Of a DNA stretch of 64,000 bases, positions 26,273 through 36,620 are shown piece after piece. Both the position numbers and the translations under genes were made by a program. The notes beneath the pieces were generated by a model that saw nothing but the letters and a program-made list of their open reading frames with translations, made no database searches and had not been told where the DNA came from. Within the stretch, counting starts at the first letter, position 1. Each line of letters starts with the position of its first letter. Origin of the DNA: Bubalus kerabau (lineage: Eukaryota > Chordata > Mammalia > Artiodactyla > Bovidae); assembly GCF_029407905.1 (NCBI RefSeq), contig NC_073629.1, positions 54,882,301 to 54,946,300 of the forward strand, in the 5' to 3' direction.

Positions 26273-27766
26273 TTCTTTCTTTCTTTTGTCTACATGGTAT
26301 TTCTCTGTAATCTAATCTCTGTAATCTCTGTTTTGTCTCACTTACTCTGCTTGTGATCTTATTTTTCAGGATGCAGGATCATAGTTCTTCTTGCTTCTGG
26401 TATCTGTCCCTTGTGGGTGAATTTAATCCAGGGGCTTATGTAATCTTCCTGTTGAGAGGGACTGGTGTCTGCCCTCTGGTGGAAGGAGCTGGGTCTTATC
26501 CCTCTGGTGGACAGGGCCGTGTTGAAGGGTCCACAGTCCACAGTCACTAAAACGAGACCTATCTCAGTTGTGGGAGCACTCACTGTCCATTCAGATGTTC
26601 TATAGGCACTTTTCCCAAGCCATTCATGGGGGTTTAACCCTTGGCTTCTACAGCTATAAAAAGAAGTTTCAGTTCTTCTTCCTTAGCCCCACAGCCCCTG
26701 GGGCTCAGCTTTGGTTTCAACCCCACCCAGGAGAGAGGGGGGTGAAGGCAGCTACTGACTAGACCACATTTGTTGACTAAGGTGGGAGGGGCGAGAGGTT
26801 GCAACTGACCAGGCACACACGCTCACTCAGTTGTAAGTAGGACAAGGCAGCAATGACTAGGGCACACACACTTGCTCTGACAGGAGTCCTCCAAGTGCCC
26901 ACAGAGTCAGGGGCTGGAGTTTGGGGAGAGAGGCCATGATGGTGGCCCTGCTTTCTGTGTGCTACTCAACAATGGCACCTTGCTTCCATGGCAGTCTGTG
27001 CTTCCTCTAAGAGCATTTAGAGGAAGAGTATTGCTGTCTGTGGAGCTCCTCACTCCCATCCCTTCAGGCTGTCTCCATGCAGCCTGCAGCAGTCTTTTTC
27101 CTAGGTTCACACTCCAAACCCCACGCTTCAACACCCAGTCCACCCCACCAATGGCAGACACACATCTCAGGCTGGAGCACACAAGGCTGTGGCATGGACC
27201 ATCTGTATAACTCTCTCTCTGTTCTGCCTGCCACAGACCACCATCTGCACTTTACTCTAATAGCCCCCAAACTCCCCTACTTTTTCAATTGATCTCGCCA
27301 CTGGTGAGGAAGCTTCCTTAGGTATGGCAACCTCTCTTTTCCATCAGCTCCCCACCAGGATGTTGGTCCCCTCTCATTTCCTCTTTCTTTTCTTCCTTTT
27401 CTTAAGTATCCTACCCAGTTATGTGGAGAACTTTTCTTGTTCTTTTAGGTGTATGAGGTCCTCTACTACTGTTCAGCATGTGCTCTGTGTGAATGGGTCC
27501 ACTTGTAGATTTATTCTTAATGTGCTTGTTGAAAGAAGTAAACCCCAGGTCCTACTATTCCAATTCTATCATCTTAACTCAAACTTGCTGCATTTTTAAA
27601 TCTAATAATATTAGGAAATGTGCAGTAGCTTATTTATTGTTTGGATATAATTTAAATGCCCAGTTATGCCAACTATGTTTATTTTATATCACTTATGATT
27701 AATACATGTGTGCATAATGAATATGTTCTAACATTCATCAAAGAATAACTAATTATACACCAGTAA

Positions 27767-27973
27767 CTTCCCTGGTGGCTCAGACAGTAAAGCGTCTGTC
27801 TACAATGCGGGAGACCCAGGTTCGAGCCCTGGGTTGGGAAGATCCCCTGGAGAAGGAAACGGCAATCCACTCCAGTACTATTGCCTGGAAAATCCCATGG
27901 ACAGAGGAGCCTGGTAGGCTACAGTCTATGGGGTCGCAAAGAGTCGGACATGACTGAGCGACTTCACTTTCAC
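27767..27973 (+). repeat. Bov-tA SINE
   Basis: Little-diverged Bov-tA (acttccctggtggctcagac to gcgacttcactttcac) in GBP copy 1 intron 2. Confidence 0.93.
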
Positions 27974-28045
27974 GTTCACTGTTATTTTATTTCCTCTGAT
28001 TGAGAACAAAGAAATCCCTATGAAGAATCCTCTCTTATTTGAAAA

Positions 28046-28250
28046 TATGGTGGCTCAGAGGGTAACACATCTACCTACAATGCAGGAGACCTGGATTCAA
28101 TCCCTGGGTCAGGAAGATCTCCTGGAGAAAGAAATGGCAACCTACTCCAGTATTCTTGCCTGGAAAATCCCAAGGATGGAGGAGCCTGGTAGGCTACAGT
28201 CCATGGGGTCACAAAGAGTCGGACACGATCGAGCGACTTCACTTCACTCA
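28046..28250 (+). repeat. Bov-tA SINE
   Basis: A second plus-strand Bov-tA 73 bp after the previous one and about 185 bp before GBP exon 3. Confidence 0.92.
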
Positions 28251-28434
28251 CTATTTTAATCACAAGAAATGCCTTTGTAATTGTCAAAGCCAATATGTCT
28301 GTCTTCAAACAATTTCTTTGCATGGTGATTAGGCTAGCTGAAATAATAAATAAGGACATGATAGAATAAGTCTATGAATAAATTTCTAATTTACAAGTAA
28401 ACTCTTAAATCTATTGTTTTAATGTGCTCTCTAG

Positions 28435-28544
28435 GGTGACTCCAAGAATGACTCATGGATCTTTTCTTTGGCCATGCTTCTGTGCAGCACCTTTATCTAT
28501 AACAGTATGAGCACCATCAACAACCAGGCCCTGGAGCACTTGCA
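28435..28544 (+). CDS. GBP: GBP copy 1, coding exon 3
   Basis: It starts after ctctag with GGT GAC and encodes residues 107-142 plus two bases of codon 143, part of the large G domain ([18 protein letters not shown]). The exon is 110 nt, the same as in copy 2. It lies 8.6 kb from exon 2 because an L1 and SINEs have expanded the intron. The donor is GTATCCTTCT, a U12-type 5' splice site rather than a standard GTRAGT. Confidence 0.92.
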
Positions 28545-28739
28545 GTATCCTTCTAGGAACTGAACTATCAAGTTTCACTGAATTTATGGGGATGGAGATG
28601 GAATCACATTTCCTTCCCTGTCACAAAATTGCCTTTAATGGTGCAAAGGGGACTCAGAACTAAAGAGAAGGTTTTTATTTTTTTATTAGGAATGTGGGAA
28701 TTGTGAGTAAGGAATTTCTTTTCCTTAATCAAGTCCTAG
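28545..28739 (+). other. U12-type intron of GBP copy 1 (coding intron 3)
   Basis: The 5' splice site GTATCCTTCT closely matches the U12 consensus. TTCCTTAAT at 28721-28729 matches the U12 branch-site consensus, with the candidate branch A 11 nt before the 3' AG (28738-28739). Splicing here gives ...LHYVTELT, the expected GBP sequence. Copy 2 has the same signals. Confidence 0.82.
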
Positions 28740-28934
28740 TTACGTGACAGAGCTCACAAAACTAATAAAAGCCAAGTCCTCTCAGCCCTGATGGAGAAGA
28801 AGATTGCACAGAATTTGTGACTTTCTTTCCAGACTTTATATGGGCTGTACGGGATTTCACCCTGGAGCTAAAGTTAAATGGTCATCCTATCACAGAAGAT
28901 CAATACCTGGAAAATGCCTTGAAGCTGACTAAAG
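28740..28934 (+). pseudogene. GBP: GBP copy 1, coding exon 4, frameshifted
   Basis: It encodes YVTELT through the nucleotide-binding AVRD motif (28844-28855; T(V/L)RD in relatives) to ENALKLTK. It is 195 nt against 197 in copy 2. The 2-bp deletion lies at about 28785-28788, and the original frame meets TGA at 28789-28791. Downstream of the deletion the normal GBP frame ([16 protein letters not shown]) resumes. The downstream frame cannot be extended upstream to the normal exon start, because it hits TAA TAA. The donor gttaca is weak. Confidence 0.9.
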
Positions 28935-29550
28935 GTTACAGGGCATGGCCTGGGCAGTGGGTGTTTGAATAGAGTTCGGGATCTACTAAATACCATCCAT
29001 CATCTCTAGGATCGCATTTATATTTGAGATTAACATCTGGAGAAATGGTGATTAGAAACTGGGTTGCAAAGCTCTAGGGACTGAATTTTAAGTTTGCTTA
29101 AGAAAAGTATGAGTGAAATTATTCAAAGCCAATTTTTTCTTTATACAATTTTTAATTTAGCACCGAGATTACAATCAGTGCTAAATCCTTCTGAAGTAAG
29201 ACACTTGTGCTCCCTATTTTAATTTCTACTTTTCTCCAGTAGGGAAAACAATATACTAAAAAATTGCAATATAAGAAATTACAAAGAAAAGTCTGTGTAA
29301 TGAAAAAAAAATTTCACACAGTTACATGTTATTCTTCTCAAAACGGGATAAATTGTTCTAATTCTTGTATAGTTATATCATCTACAAAGTGACTTTACGT
29401 TCTAAATAAACCTGGAGTGTGCTTTTTAATCTATGACTTATCAATATTTCTGATAATGATCAGAACCTTCATTTCATTTTCAAACCACAGCTTCTTTTAA
29501 TTCCCATTTACTTTTTCATTGTATAATTTGCAAATAGTGTGTTAGTTTAA

Positions 29551-29758
29551 GGGCTTCCTTTGTAGCTCATTTGCTAAAGAATCTGCCTGCAAAGCAGGAG
29601 ACCCAGGTTCAATTCCTGGGTCGGGAAGATCCCCTGGAGAAGGAAATGGCAACCTACTTCGGTATTCTTGCCTGAAGAATCCTATGGACAGAGGAGCCTG
29701 GCAGGCTACAGTTCATGGGGTTGCAAGAGTCGGGCATAACTTAGTGACTAAACAACCA
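29551..29758 (+). repeat. Bov-tA SINE in GBP copy 1 intron 4
   Basis: Older, more diverged Bov-tA. The flanks gttagtttaa and gttagtgtaa look like a decayed target-site duplication. The rest of intron 4 (28935-30768), outside this and the BOV-A2, is AT-rich with nothing recognised. Confidence 0.88.
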
Positions 29759-30265
29759 CCACCAACTTGTTAGTGTAAAGGGTAGCATTCATAGTGATGT
29801 GCACCTTGTGAAACCTGAGAAGTATATTAATTCTAATCTACTTATTTCTTGCTTTCATATTTCTATTTATGGTTTTTCAAAAAATTATTGGGAAATTGAC
29901 TAGACAGAAGAGGACCACTGTCAAAGCAAACATAATCCTTTATCACAAAGAGTTTATAGATTAATGGTGACATCTTAAAACATCAGTTTAGTTACACTTA
30001 CCTTTCAGAGGTTTTTGCTAAAAATATGTAGCTTTGTACAAATAATTTTAACATCAAAATAGTTCTCCTTCAATAATCAAATGTCATTCCTAACATTTCT
30101 GATATTGTCCACTATCCTGTTTGTGGCTCTTCTTTTTGGTCCCAGAGATCAATTCTCACATAAGACTAAGTAGAACAAACATTTATATTTGACCTTTTAT
30201 TCTTTTAACCATTAGTACAGCAAATATCTAATAAAGAAATATTCTACCATGTTCAGTTCTGGGGA

Positions 30266-30543
30266 TGCTGCTGCTGCTGCTGCTAAGTCGCTTCAGTCGT
30301 GTCCAACTCTGTGCGACCCCAGAGACGGCAGCCCACCAGGCTCCCCTGTCCCTGGGATTCTCCAGGCAAGAACACTGGAGTGGGTTGCCATTTCCTTCTC
30401 CAATGCATGAAAGTGAAAAGTGAAAATGAAGTCACTCAGTCATGTCCGACTCTTAGCGACCCATGGACTGCAGCCCACCAGGCTCCTCCATCCATGGGAT
30501 TTTCCAGGCAAGAGTACTGGAGTGGGGTGCCATTGCCTTCTCC
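30266..30543 (-). repeat. BOV-A2 SINE in GBP copy 1 intron 4
   Basis: (GCT)n head and two A-units ending ccattgccttctcc; it has low divergence. It ends about 225 bp before exon 5. Confidence 0.93.
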
Positions 30544-30768
30544 TAGCTATAGGTTTCCTTTACTGGATTAGACATCTCCCCAAATATCTCTCCGGTTATA
30601 TCATTGGTGTAAGTCTGATGTGTAAAGAAGTACTGAATGTCTGTTTCAAAGGAGTTATTACCATAAAAGTCAACAAGAATACACAAATCTGTCGTGAACA
30701 CTTTTGGCTCTTTGGCTCTCTTGCTGCAAGACTGTTTCTGCTTTAATCTCTGTTTCTCTGTCCCTTAG

Positions 30769-31014
30769 GCAAGAATATGAAGGTACAAACATCAAATTTA
30801 TGCAGAGAGTGCATCAGGGAGTTCTTTCCAACACGGAAGTGTTTTGTCTTTGATCGACCAACAAATGACAAAGAACTCCTAGCTGATATTGAGAATGTGT
30901 CTGAATACCAACTGAATCCTAAATTCCAGGAACAAACAAAAAAATTCTGTTCTTACATCTTCACCAATGCAAAAACCAAGACACTCAGAGAGGGAGTCCT
31001 GGTCACTGGAAATT
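30769..31014 (+). CDS. GBP: GBP copy 1, coding exon 5
   Basis: Acceptor cccttag, 246 nt, donor gtaagt. It encodes residues 209-290 with the conserved GBP blocks KCFVFDRP and FCSYIFTNAKTKTLREG at the end of the G domain. It is fully open and matches copy 2 in length and phase. Confidence 0.94.
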
Positions 31015-31650
31015 GTAAGTCTTTTTTTCCTATTATTATGAGTAGCAATATACTGCAGATATTTTATATAATGTGTTTTTCAGTATTTCTGTTGGATTTT
31101 ATATGGAATTCTGGGCTTATGGACATTCACACTCCATGAAAAAAATGTGTATATTTTATAATTATCTTATTTGGGGGATTATAAATCTCTCCCATAAACT
31201 GCAAAATTTGTCACTGATATCTGTGACTTCCATTTATCTGAAAAATTTCTCTATTCAGAATAAAAATCACTATCTCAGTATAAAAACAGAATATGCCATT
31301 TTCTCAGGGGAAGCCTTATAAAATAAAAGTTCTTTGCAAGGTGAAAACAAAAAATATTTTGAGAGTTTTGTGTGGTTCAAAACTCAGTACCAGCCTATAA
31401 ATCTCTGAAAGTACCTTTAAAGCCTCAGAATTAGGAATAAATAAAATCTGATATAACATGTCTTATCTGAATACCTATGTAAGCTATTTTGCTCTTAAGG
31501 TTTTAGTAGGATACTGTATTTTTCAGATACTCCTTAATATGTTGGATACAGGTAGATTTTCAATTTTTTTCTTAGTCCCAAGGCCTGAAGAACCATAAAA
31601 GTGAAGAGTCAGTAGGAAAACAAAGGTGATGATAGCAAAAGGAGATATGG

Positions 31651-31651
<1 letters not shown>

Positions 31652-31716
<65 letters not shown>
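31652..31716. repeat. (TG)n(GA)n compound microsatellite
   Basis: About 16 TG units followed by about 17 GA units in intron 5, about 82 bp upstream of GBP copy 1 exon 6. A degenerate TG-rich tract sits at the matching place in copy 2 (57811-57845). Confidence 0.95.
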
Positions 31717-31719
<3 letters not shown>

Positions 31720-31798
31720 TAGAAATGTAATCTCATAATCTTGTATTTTATGGACCAATGACTTGATATTTATCCCTTAAATTTGATGGCCTTTTCAG

Positions 31799-32079
31799 GG
31801 CTGGGAAAGTTGGTTGTGACCTACGTGGATACCATCAACAATGGAGCTATACCTTGTTTGGAGAATGCAGTCACATCTCTGGCTTTTTTGGAGAACTCAG
31901 CAGCTGTGCAAAAGGCAGCTGACCACTACAGTGAGAAGATGACCCAGAAACTGAGCCTCCCCACAGACACGTTCCAGGAGCTGCTGGAGGTGCATGCAGC
32001 CTGTGAGAAGGAAGCCATTGCCATCTTCATGGAGCACTCCTTCAAGGATGAAAATCAGGAATTCCAGAAGAATCTTGTG
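31799..32079 (+). CDS. GBP: GBP copy 1, coding exon 6 (G domain to middle domain)
   Basis: Acceptor cttttcag, 281 nt, donor gtaact. It encodes residues 291-384, including VVTYVDTINNGAIPCLENAV, ENSAAVQKAADHY and the helical ELLEVHAACEKEAI stretch. It is fully open. A (TG)n(GA)n tract lies about 85 bp upstream of its acceptor. Confidence 0.94.
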
Positions 32080-32479
32080 GTAACTTGTCTTAATAGTTAC
32101 CATTTTCCCCCTCCCCTTGATGAATGAAACCTAGAAATGCCATTACCAGCCACATGGCTCACCCCTCACTCAAAAGTAGTCTGTGTTCTCAGGAAGGATA
32201 GAGTTACAAAGGAGTATATTTTGTTTTTTATTCTGTCAAACCTCAGTAGTTTATCTAGAAATCTCTCTAGTTTTCTGGTGAAAATAAGTATATATATCCT
32301 CCTAAAGTATATATATCTTTGGATTCCAAACATGTCTGGAACACCCAAAAGTCATTCTTAAGTTGCTTTAGTTTTCTGTGAACATCATCCCATGAAGAAG
32401 AATCCAAATTTCTCTAATCAGACCCATGAAAATGGCCTTATGCCAGGCCATTTTCAACCTAGGTTGCTTCTTGCTGTAT

Positions 32480-32660
32480 CATTGAATATAGAATCAATAG
32501 CTGCAATGAACTGTAGAGATTAGATAATGCAACACCAACATTTCAGATGAAGAACCTGAAGGGAGGTCGAGAAACTCTCTTGTGGTCTTTCAGAGAGTTT
32601 TCAGGGTTTGGAGTAAATCAGAACTTGTGATTGCTTTTTAAATTTTGTGTCCTCCAGCAA
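32480..32660 (+). repeat. Ancient MIR-like SINE in intron 6 of copy 1
   Basis: It contains tttcagatgaagaacctgaa and ttcagagagttttcagg, the decayed core of a MIR/mammalian SINE. The homologous element in copy 2 (about 58555-58930) shows it predates the duplication. The rest of intron 6 (32080-32772) shows nothing. Confidence 0.5.
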
Positions 32661-32772
32661 AATATTTTTCTCATGAGGACAGCAGTTAGACCATTCTTTC
32701 TATCAAATTCTTTGAAATTTTATCCCCTCTTTTTCATTCTTCTTATGACATCCCTCTACATTTCACTTCCAG

Positions 32773-32985
32773 GAAATCATAAAGAACAAGAAGGAGGATT
32801 TTGTGTTACAGAATGAAGAGGCGTCTGTCAAATACTGCCAGGTTAAACTTGATGAGATTTCCAAGACCCTAATGGAAAGTATTTCAGCGGGCACTTTTTC
32901 TGTTCCTGGAGGTTATGAACTCTACAGGAAAGCAAAGGAAAGGTTTGAACAGGATTATCATCAAGTGTCCAGAAAAGGAGTGAAG
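32773..32985 (+). CDS. GBP: GBP copy 1, coding exon 7 (middle domain)
   Basis: Acceptor cttccag, 213 nt in phase 0, donor gtgagg. It encodes residues 385-455 (EIIKNKKEDF to SRKGVK), containing the GBP-typical FSVPGGYELY loop. It is fully open. Confidence 0.94.
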
Positions 32986-33304
32986 GTGAGGACACATTGA
33001 GCAGGGGGAGTCTACAGAATAGAGTCTCAAGGGGTCTCCTGAAAATCTGAGAGCACAGAACTAGGTGTGGGCAATGAGAGAGCATGGAGATATCATGACA
33101 GCTTTAGCTGTTAAGATCCACTACTTGAAATTTATTCCTGAGGAGAGTAGAGATATGATTCTCAAAACATGAGTATGTAGCTTGGACTTGCTGTAGGGAA
33201 CCACCACGGAATTTTAAACATGAAGCAAAAATTACATACATGTTTTTGCAGCACTAATCTTCTCAGTGGAAATCTAAGTTCTATGCTCCTTCGTGGTTCC
33301 CCAG

Positions 33305-33407
33305 GCAAATGAAGTCCTCCAGAGCTTTCTTCAGTCACAAGCAGCATTAGAGAAATCCATCCTGCAGGCAGATAAAGCACTGACTGATGGGGAGAAGACT
33401 GTAACAG
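33305..33407 (+). CDS. GBP: GBP copy 1, coding exon 8; GC donor
   Basis: Acceptor ttccccag, 103 nt, residues 456-489 (ANEVLQSFLQSQ to ADKALTDGEKTVT). The donor at 33408-33409 is GC (ACAG|gcatgg), whereas copy 2 has ACAG-like GCAG|gtatgg. GC-AG introns are a known functional minority, so this is a weak site and not necessarily a null mutation. Confidence 0.92.
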
Positions 33408-33770
33408 GCATGGGGTAGCACTCTGCTCACAGTGGGATGGGTAGGTTCCTGCAGTGACCTCTAATAGGTACAAGAGCAAAGACTTCCTGATACAAGGAAC
33501 TTCCTCTCCTTCTGTGAAACAACTCTACTACATCTGAAAACAGCAAAAGATGTGGTTGGATGTGGTTAGATGTCAGCCAAACAGAGTCTTTCCCATCACA
33601 TTCTGAAATGTGCTCTTGATGGTGTGGACACAGGGTTTGGGGTGTGGGGTATGGCAGTGGGAATTCAGAGATTTCTCCTCTCTTTCTAATTTGGTTTGGT
33701 CTCTGAGCTCTGGAGCATAAAGATCTGTCTTCATCTTATTTTTATTCCTTTCTGAACCTTCCTGGGGCAG

Positions 33771-33964
33771 AAGAGCGGGCTAGGAATGAGATAGCTGAGA
33801 AGGAACGGGAGCTGCTGAAACAGAAACTGCAAGAACAGCAGCAGGAGATGGAGGCGCAACAGAAGAGTTTCCAGGAAAACATAGCCCAGCTGACAGAGAA
33901 GCTGGAGAGGGAAAGAGAAAACCTACTGAGAGAGATGAATATGATGTTGGAGCATAAGCTGAAG
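33771..33964 (+). CDS. GBP: GBP copy 1, coding exon 9 (coiled-coil effector region)
   Basis: Acceptor ctggggcag, 194 nt, donor gtaagt. It encodes residues 490-554, a charged coiled coil rich in E, K and Q (KERELLKQKLQEQQQEMEAQ), the long effector-domain helix. It is open, in contrast to the premature stop in the matching exon of copy 2. Confidence 0.94.
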
Positions 33965-34884
33965 GTAAGTCAGGCTGTGGCCTTAGTCGTGCTCGATAGT
34001 CATTACCCTGGGACATCAGGAAGGGATGGGCGAAGTTTACAGCAAGACCATGGAGGAAGCATTGCCATTTACTGCTTCTGATTCATTAAAACCCTTAGAA
34101 TTATTCCTTTTTTTAAAAAATAAGGCTTTAATTTTTACTATATATGTAGACTTTGGAGAGTTCAGGATGAGTATTGATACCTCAAACCCTTGGAAATTAT
34201 AAATAGGGTTTAAGTAGCCATTTGAGGAAATTTTAAATGATTCCGGTAAGCTCAATTAGACAGATATTCCAACAGTATATATTTAATATGAGCAGCAACT
34301 AGTTTGCTTTCAGGATCCCTGCCAATTACCAGGAACTCTGTTCTCAGCCATAGGCCCTGAGATAGATCTATGCTGCAATAAAACTATCAAAAATGTCCAA
34401 ACTTAAAAACACTGGGATGTGGCAGCTTCTAAACTTGTTGCATTGCCTCCAGGGGTGGATAGATACCCAAGATACTGTGTGGCATAAAGAGAATTATATC
34501 ATTGTCTACTTGGATGTCCTTATGACAGATTTCTGTAATTCTCAGCATCCTGAGAATTATTGCAGTCTGATCCAAGGTTACCTCTGAAATGCATAACATT
34601 TATCTGAAATGCATAACATTTGTCCTCATGTGAGGCTTAGCCTCCTGGCAAAACCCAATCGTGTGTGAATATTAGTAAGGCTGTAAACTACACTTTCTCT
34701 TAATAGTCCTGTCAAAACCAGGAAATAGTCCCTGTTACAAAACTCCCCTTTCATGATTGAGTAAGAGAGAACGATTTTATGAGTAAAACAAAGATAGTTT
34801 GACAAAGTTCTTAAATGCAAAATGTAGTCTTTGAAAAAAATGAGAATTTAAAACATATTACTTCCCTCTTTGCTTTATTTCTAG
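33965..34884 (+). other. Coding intron 9 of GBP copy 1
   Basis: No gene. It has a 20-bp direct repeat containing ctgaaatgcataacattt at 34583-34600 and 34603-34620. The 34291-34350 stretch matches 63930-63990 in copy 2. Confidence 0.6.
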
Positions 34885-35109
34885 GTCCAAGAAACTCTGC
34901 TTAATGAAGGTTTTAGAGAGAAATCTGAGTTGATGAGTGCAGAAATAAATCAGTTAAAAAATATGATTGATGATACTAAAGAAAAGGATATTCCCTGGGT
35001 TACAAAAGCCTTGGACAAATTTGGTGATGAGCTCACTTTAATATTGAGTTCTCCAGCTAAACTTCTTGGGCAGATTGTGAAAGGGATAGGCTCTTTATTT
35101 AAAAAGTAG
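34885..35109 (+). CDS. GBP: GBP copy 1, last coding exon and stop
   Basis: Acceptor atttctag and 225 nt ending in TAG at 35107-35109. It encodes residues 555-628: a helix (KSELMSAEINQLKNMIDDTK) and a C-terminal segment with ALDKFGDEL and SSPAKLLG, ending KGIGSLFKK. There is no CaaX prenylation box, which places the copy with the GBP4/6/7-like proteins. Confidence 0.92.
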   Translation, partial: VQETLLNEGFREKSELMSAEINQLKNMIDDTKEKDIPWVTKALDKFGDELTLILSSPAKLLGQIVKGIGSLFKK

Positions 35110-35247
35110 CTCTCATTTCAAAGAAATTATGGAGCATATATGTTCTGGCCTCTTTTTGATATGCATGTTTTTCATTTTTGTTCAGCAAAGCTTCAAATAT
35201 AAAAAGTGGCTACTAGAGGATATCAATGTCTGACCCATATTAGATAA

Positions 35248-35253
35248 AATAAA
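35248..35253 (+). promoter_or_regulatory. Candidate polyadenylation signal AATAAA of GBP copy 1
   Basis: AATAAA lies 139 bp after the stop codon. A second AATAAA at 35526 falls inside the target-site duplication of a later BOV-A2 insertion, so it is less attractive. Confidence 0.45.
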
Positions 35254-35330
35254 TGTATGGACATTTTGAGATAGCAGGTTCACTTTTAGGATATGTATCT
35301 GTATGTGGAAAATCATGTATTATATATCTG

Positions 35331-35331
<1 letters not shown>

Positions 35332-35361
<30 letters not shown>
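35332..35361. repeat. (CA)n microsatellite
   Basis: About 15 AC units followed by catatatacatacatacat, about 220 bp after the GBP copy 1 stop codon. Confidence 0.95.
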
Positions 35362-35368
<7 letters not shown>

Positions 35369-35536
35369 CATACATACATGAAAGAGGTTTGTTAAAGCAC
35401 TGCTTTTAAAGGCAAAAGATTGGAGTCTCGTTAAATGTCCATCAGGAATCTAGTTAAATGTCCATCTATAAAAATTGGTAATATACTTTATGTATGTGCA
35501 ATACTGAAATACCTTGTATTTAGCCAATAAATGGAC

Positions 35537-35814
35537 TGCTGCTGCTGCTGCTGCTAAGTCGCTTCAGTCGTGTCCGACTCTGTGCCACCCCATAGACGGC
35601 AGCCCACCAGGCTTCCCGGTCCCTGGGATTCTCCAGGCAAGAACGCTGGAGTGGGTTGCCATTTCCTTCTCCAATGCATGAAAGTGAAAAGTGAAAGTGA
35701 AGTTGCTCAGTCATGACCGACTCAGCGACCCCATGGACTGCAGCCCACCAGGCTCCTCCCTCCATGGGATTTTCCAGGCAAGAGTACTGGAGTGGGGTGC
35801 CATTGCCTTCTCCA
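35537..35814 (-). repeat. BOV-A2 SINE with 11-bp target-site duplication
   Basis: Reverse-orientation BOV-A2 flanked by aataaatggac at 35526-35536 and 35815-35825. Confidence 0.94.
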
Positions 35815-35825
35815 AATAAATGGAC

Positions 35826-36620
35826 AATGCAGCTCTATTTGTATGAATATAGAACAAATTTGAAGATATACTATAGAGTGAAAAAATAAGGTACAAATAT
35901 TATGGATAATATTTTCACTGCAAAAAGCTATGGGCACCCATATGTATGTAGAGATAAAACATCTCTGGAAAGATTTATTAGAAATTGGAATCATTGGTTC
36001 TTTCTGAGGAGAACAGCATGTGGAAGGGGCACATAATTTTCATTATATACTCCGTATTTCAGAAAGATTGTATTACCATTTTGTAAATAAGTTACTAGGA
36101 AAGCATAAAATGTAATACAATTATAATACTAACAAAAAATGTGAAATTTGCTATTAGATGATGAAATTGCTCATTGCCTCTAGAAATGACATTAGCCTGC
36201 TCAATGAATTAGATCAGAATACTAAAAAGTATAAAATTTGCATCCTAACCTTGCTTTCATTTTGTCCTTGGCTTTTAATTCCTTGTATTTGCTTCAAAAA
36301 TAAGGTATAAACTTTCCTGTTACCCTTTGAAATCACAGCTAGAGTAGTATTTACTTCCTATGTTTGAATTATACTTTTCAGATAGTAGAAGCAGATCACT
36401 AAACATTAAGAATATGCCCTGGTGAGAGGAATCCCATCACAGTTGAATGTTCAGTGGTGGCCTGGCTGCAGTAGGCAAGTGCAGAAGGGGGGATGTACCA
36501 CTGCAGAACTGGGTGCCCTGATGTTATTGGGGATGATATGCCCTGACGATGGAGGCCAGGTGTTGGCATTTAAATAATCAGAAGTCAAGTACATACAATG
36601 ATAGTAATGAGCATCATAGC
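35826..36620. other. 3' flank of GBP copy 1
   Basis: No gene seen. 36420-36600 resembles the first 170 bases of the window, marking the tandem unit. The remainder is AT-rich and unrecognised. Confidence 0.45.

Larger units (their letters stand above)
20497..27580 (-). mobile_element. Near-full-length antisense L1 in coding intron 2 of GBP copy 1
   Basis: The 3' UTR is at the left (tacagtaggtccttgttgg in reverse sense). It is followed by ORF2-like sequence with many broken frames (for example minus 21341-21553, 22997-23263), then a GC-richer 5' UTR-like stretch at about 26350-27580. About 6.4 kb of L1 remains after subtracting three SINEs. It is absent from copy 2, whose intron is 661 bp. Coding capacity is lost. 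Confidence 0.8.
18750..35253 (+). pseudogene. GBP: GBP copy 1: guanylate-binding protein 6-like gene, ten coding exons, probably a pseudogene
   Basis: Guanylate-binding proteins are interferon-induced cytosolic GTPases that assemble on pathogen vacuoles and bacteria. Ten coding exons can be joined by splice signals and homology to copy 2: 18778-18967, 19737-19864, 28435-28544, 28740-28934, 30769-31014, 31799-32079, 32773-32985, 33305-33407, 33771-33964, 34885-35109, about 628 codons in total. The large G domain (residues 1 to about 309), helical middle domain and C-terminal effector helices are all represented. The C-terminus ends KGIGSLFKK with no CaaX box, as in the GBP4/6/7 group and unlike GBP1/2/5. 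Lesions: the exon 2 acceptor is GG (19735-19736), exon 4 has a 2-bp deletion giving a TGA at once, and exon 8 has a GC donor. All other exons are open. Either this is a young pseudogene or it is rescued by alternative splicing. The non-coding first exon and promoter were not located. Confidence 0.85.

Noticed and set aside
26353..27292. GC-richer block with several open frames as a separate gene or CpG island
   Set aside because: It sits where the L1 5' UTR should be in the antisense L1, is CpG-poor, and has no splice or domain evidence.
34393..34587. 64-aa open frame in GBP copy 1 intron 9
   Set aside because: No homology recognised, no splice context, and not preserved in copy 2.
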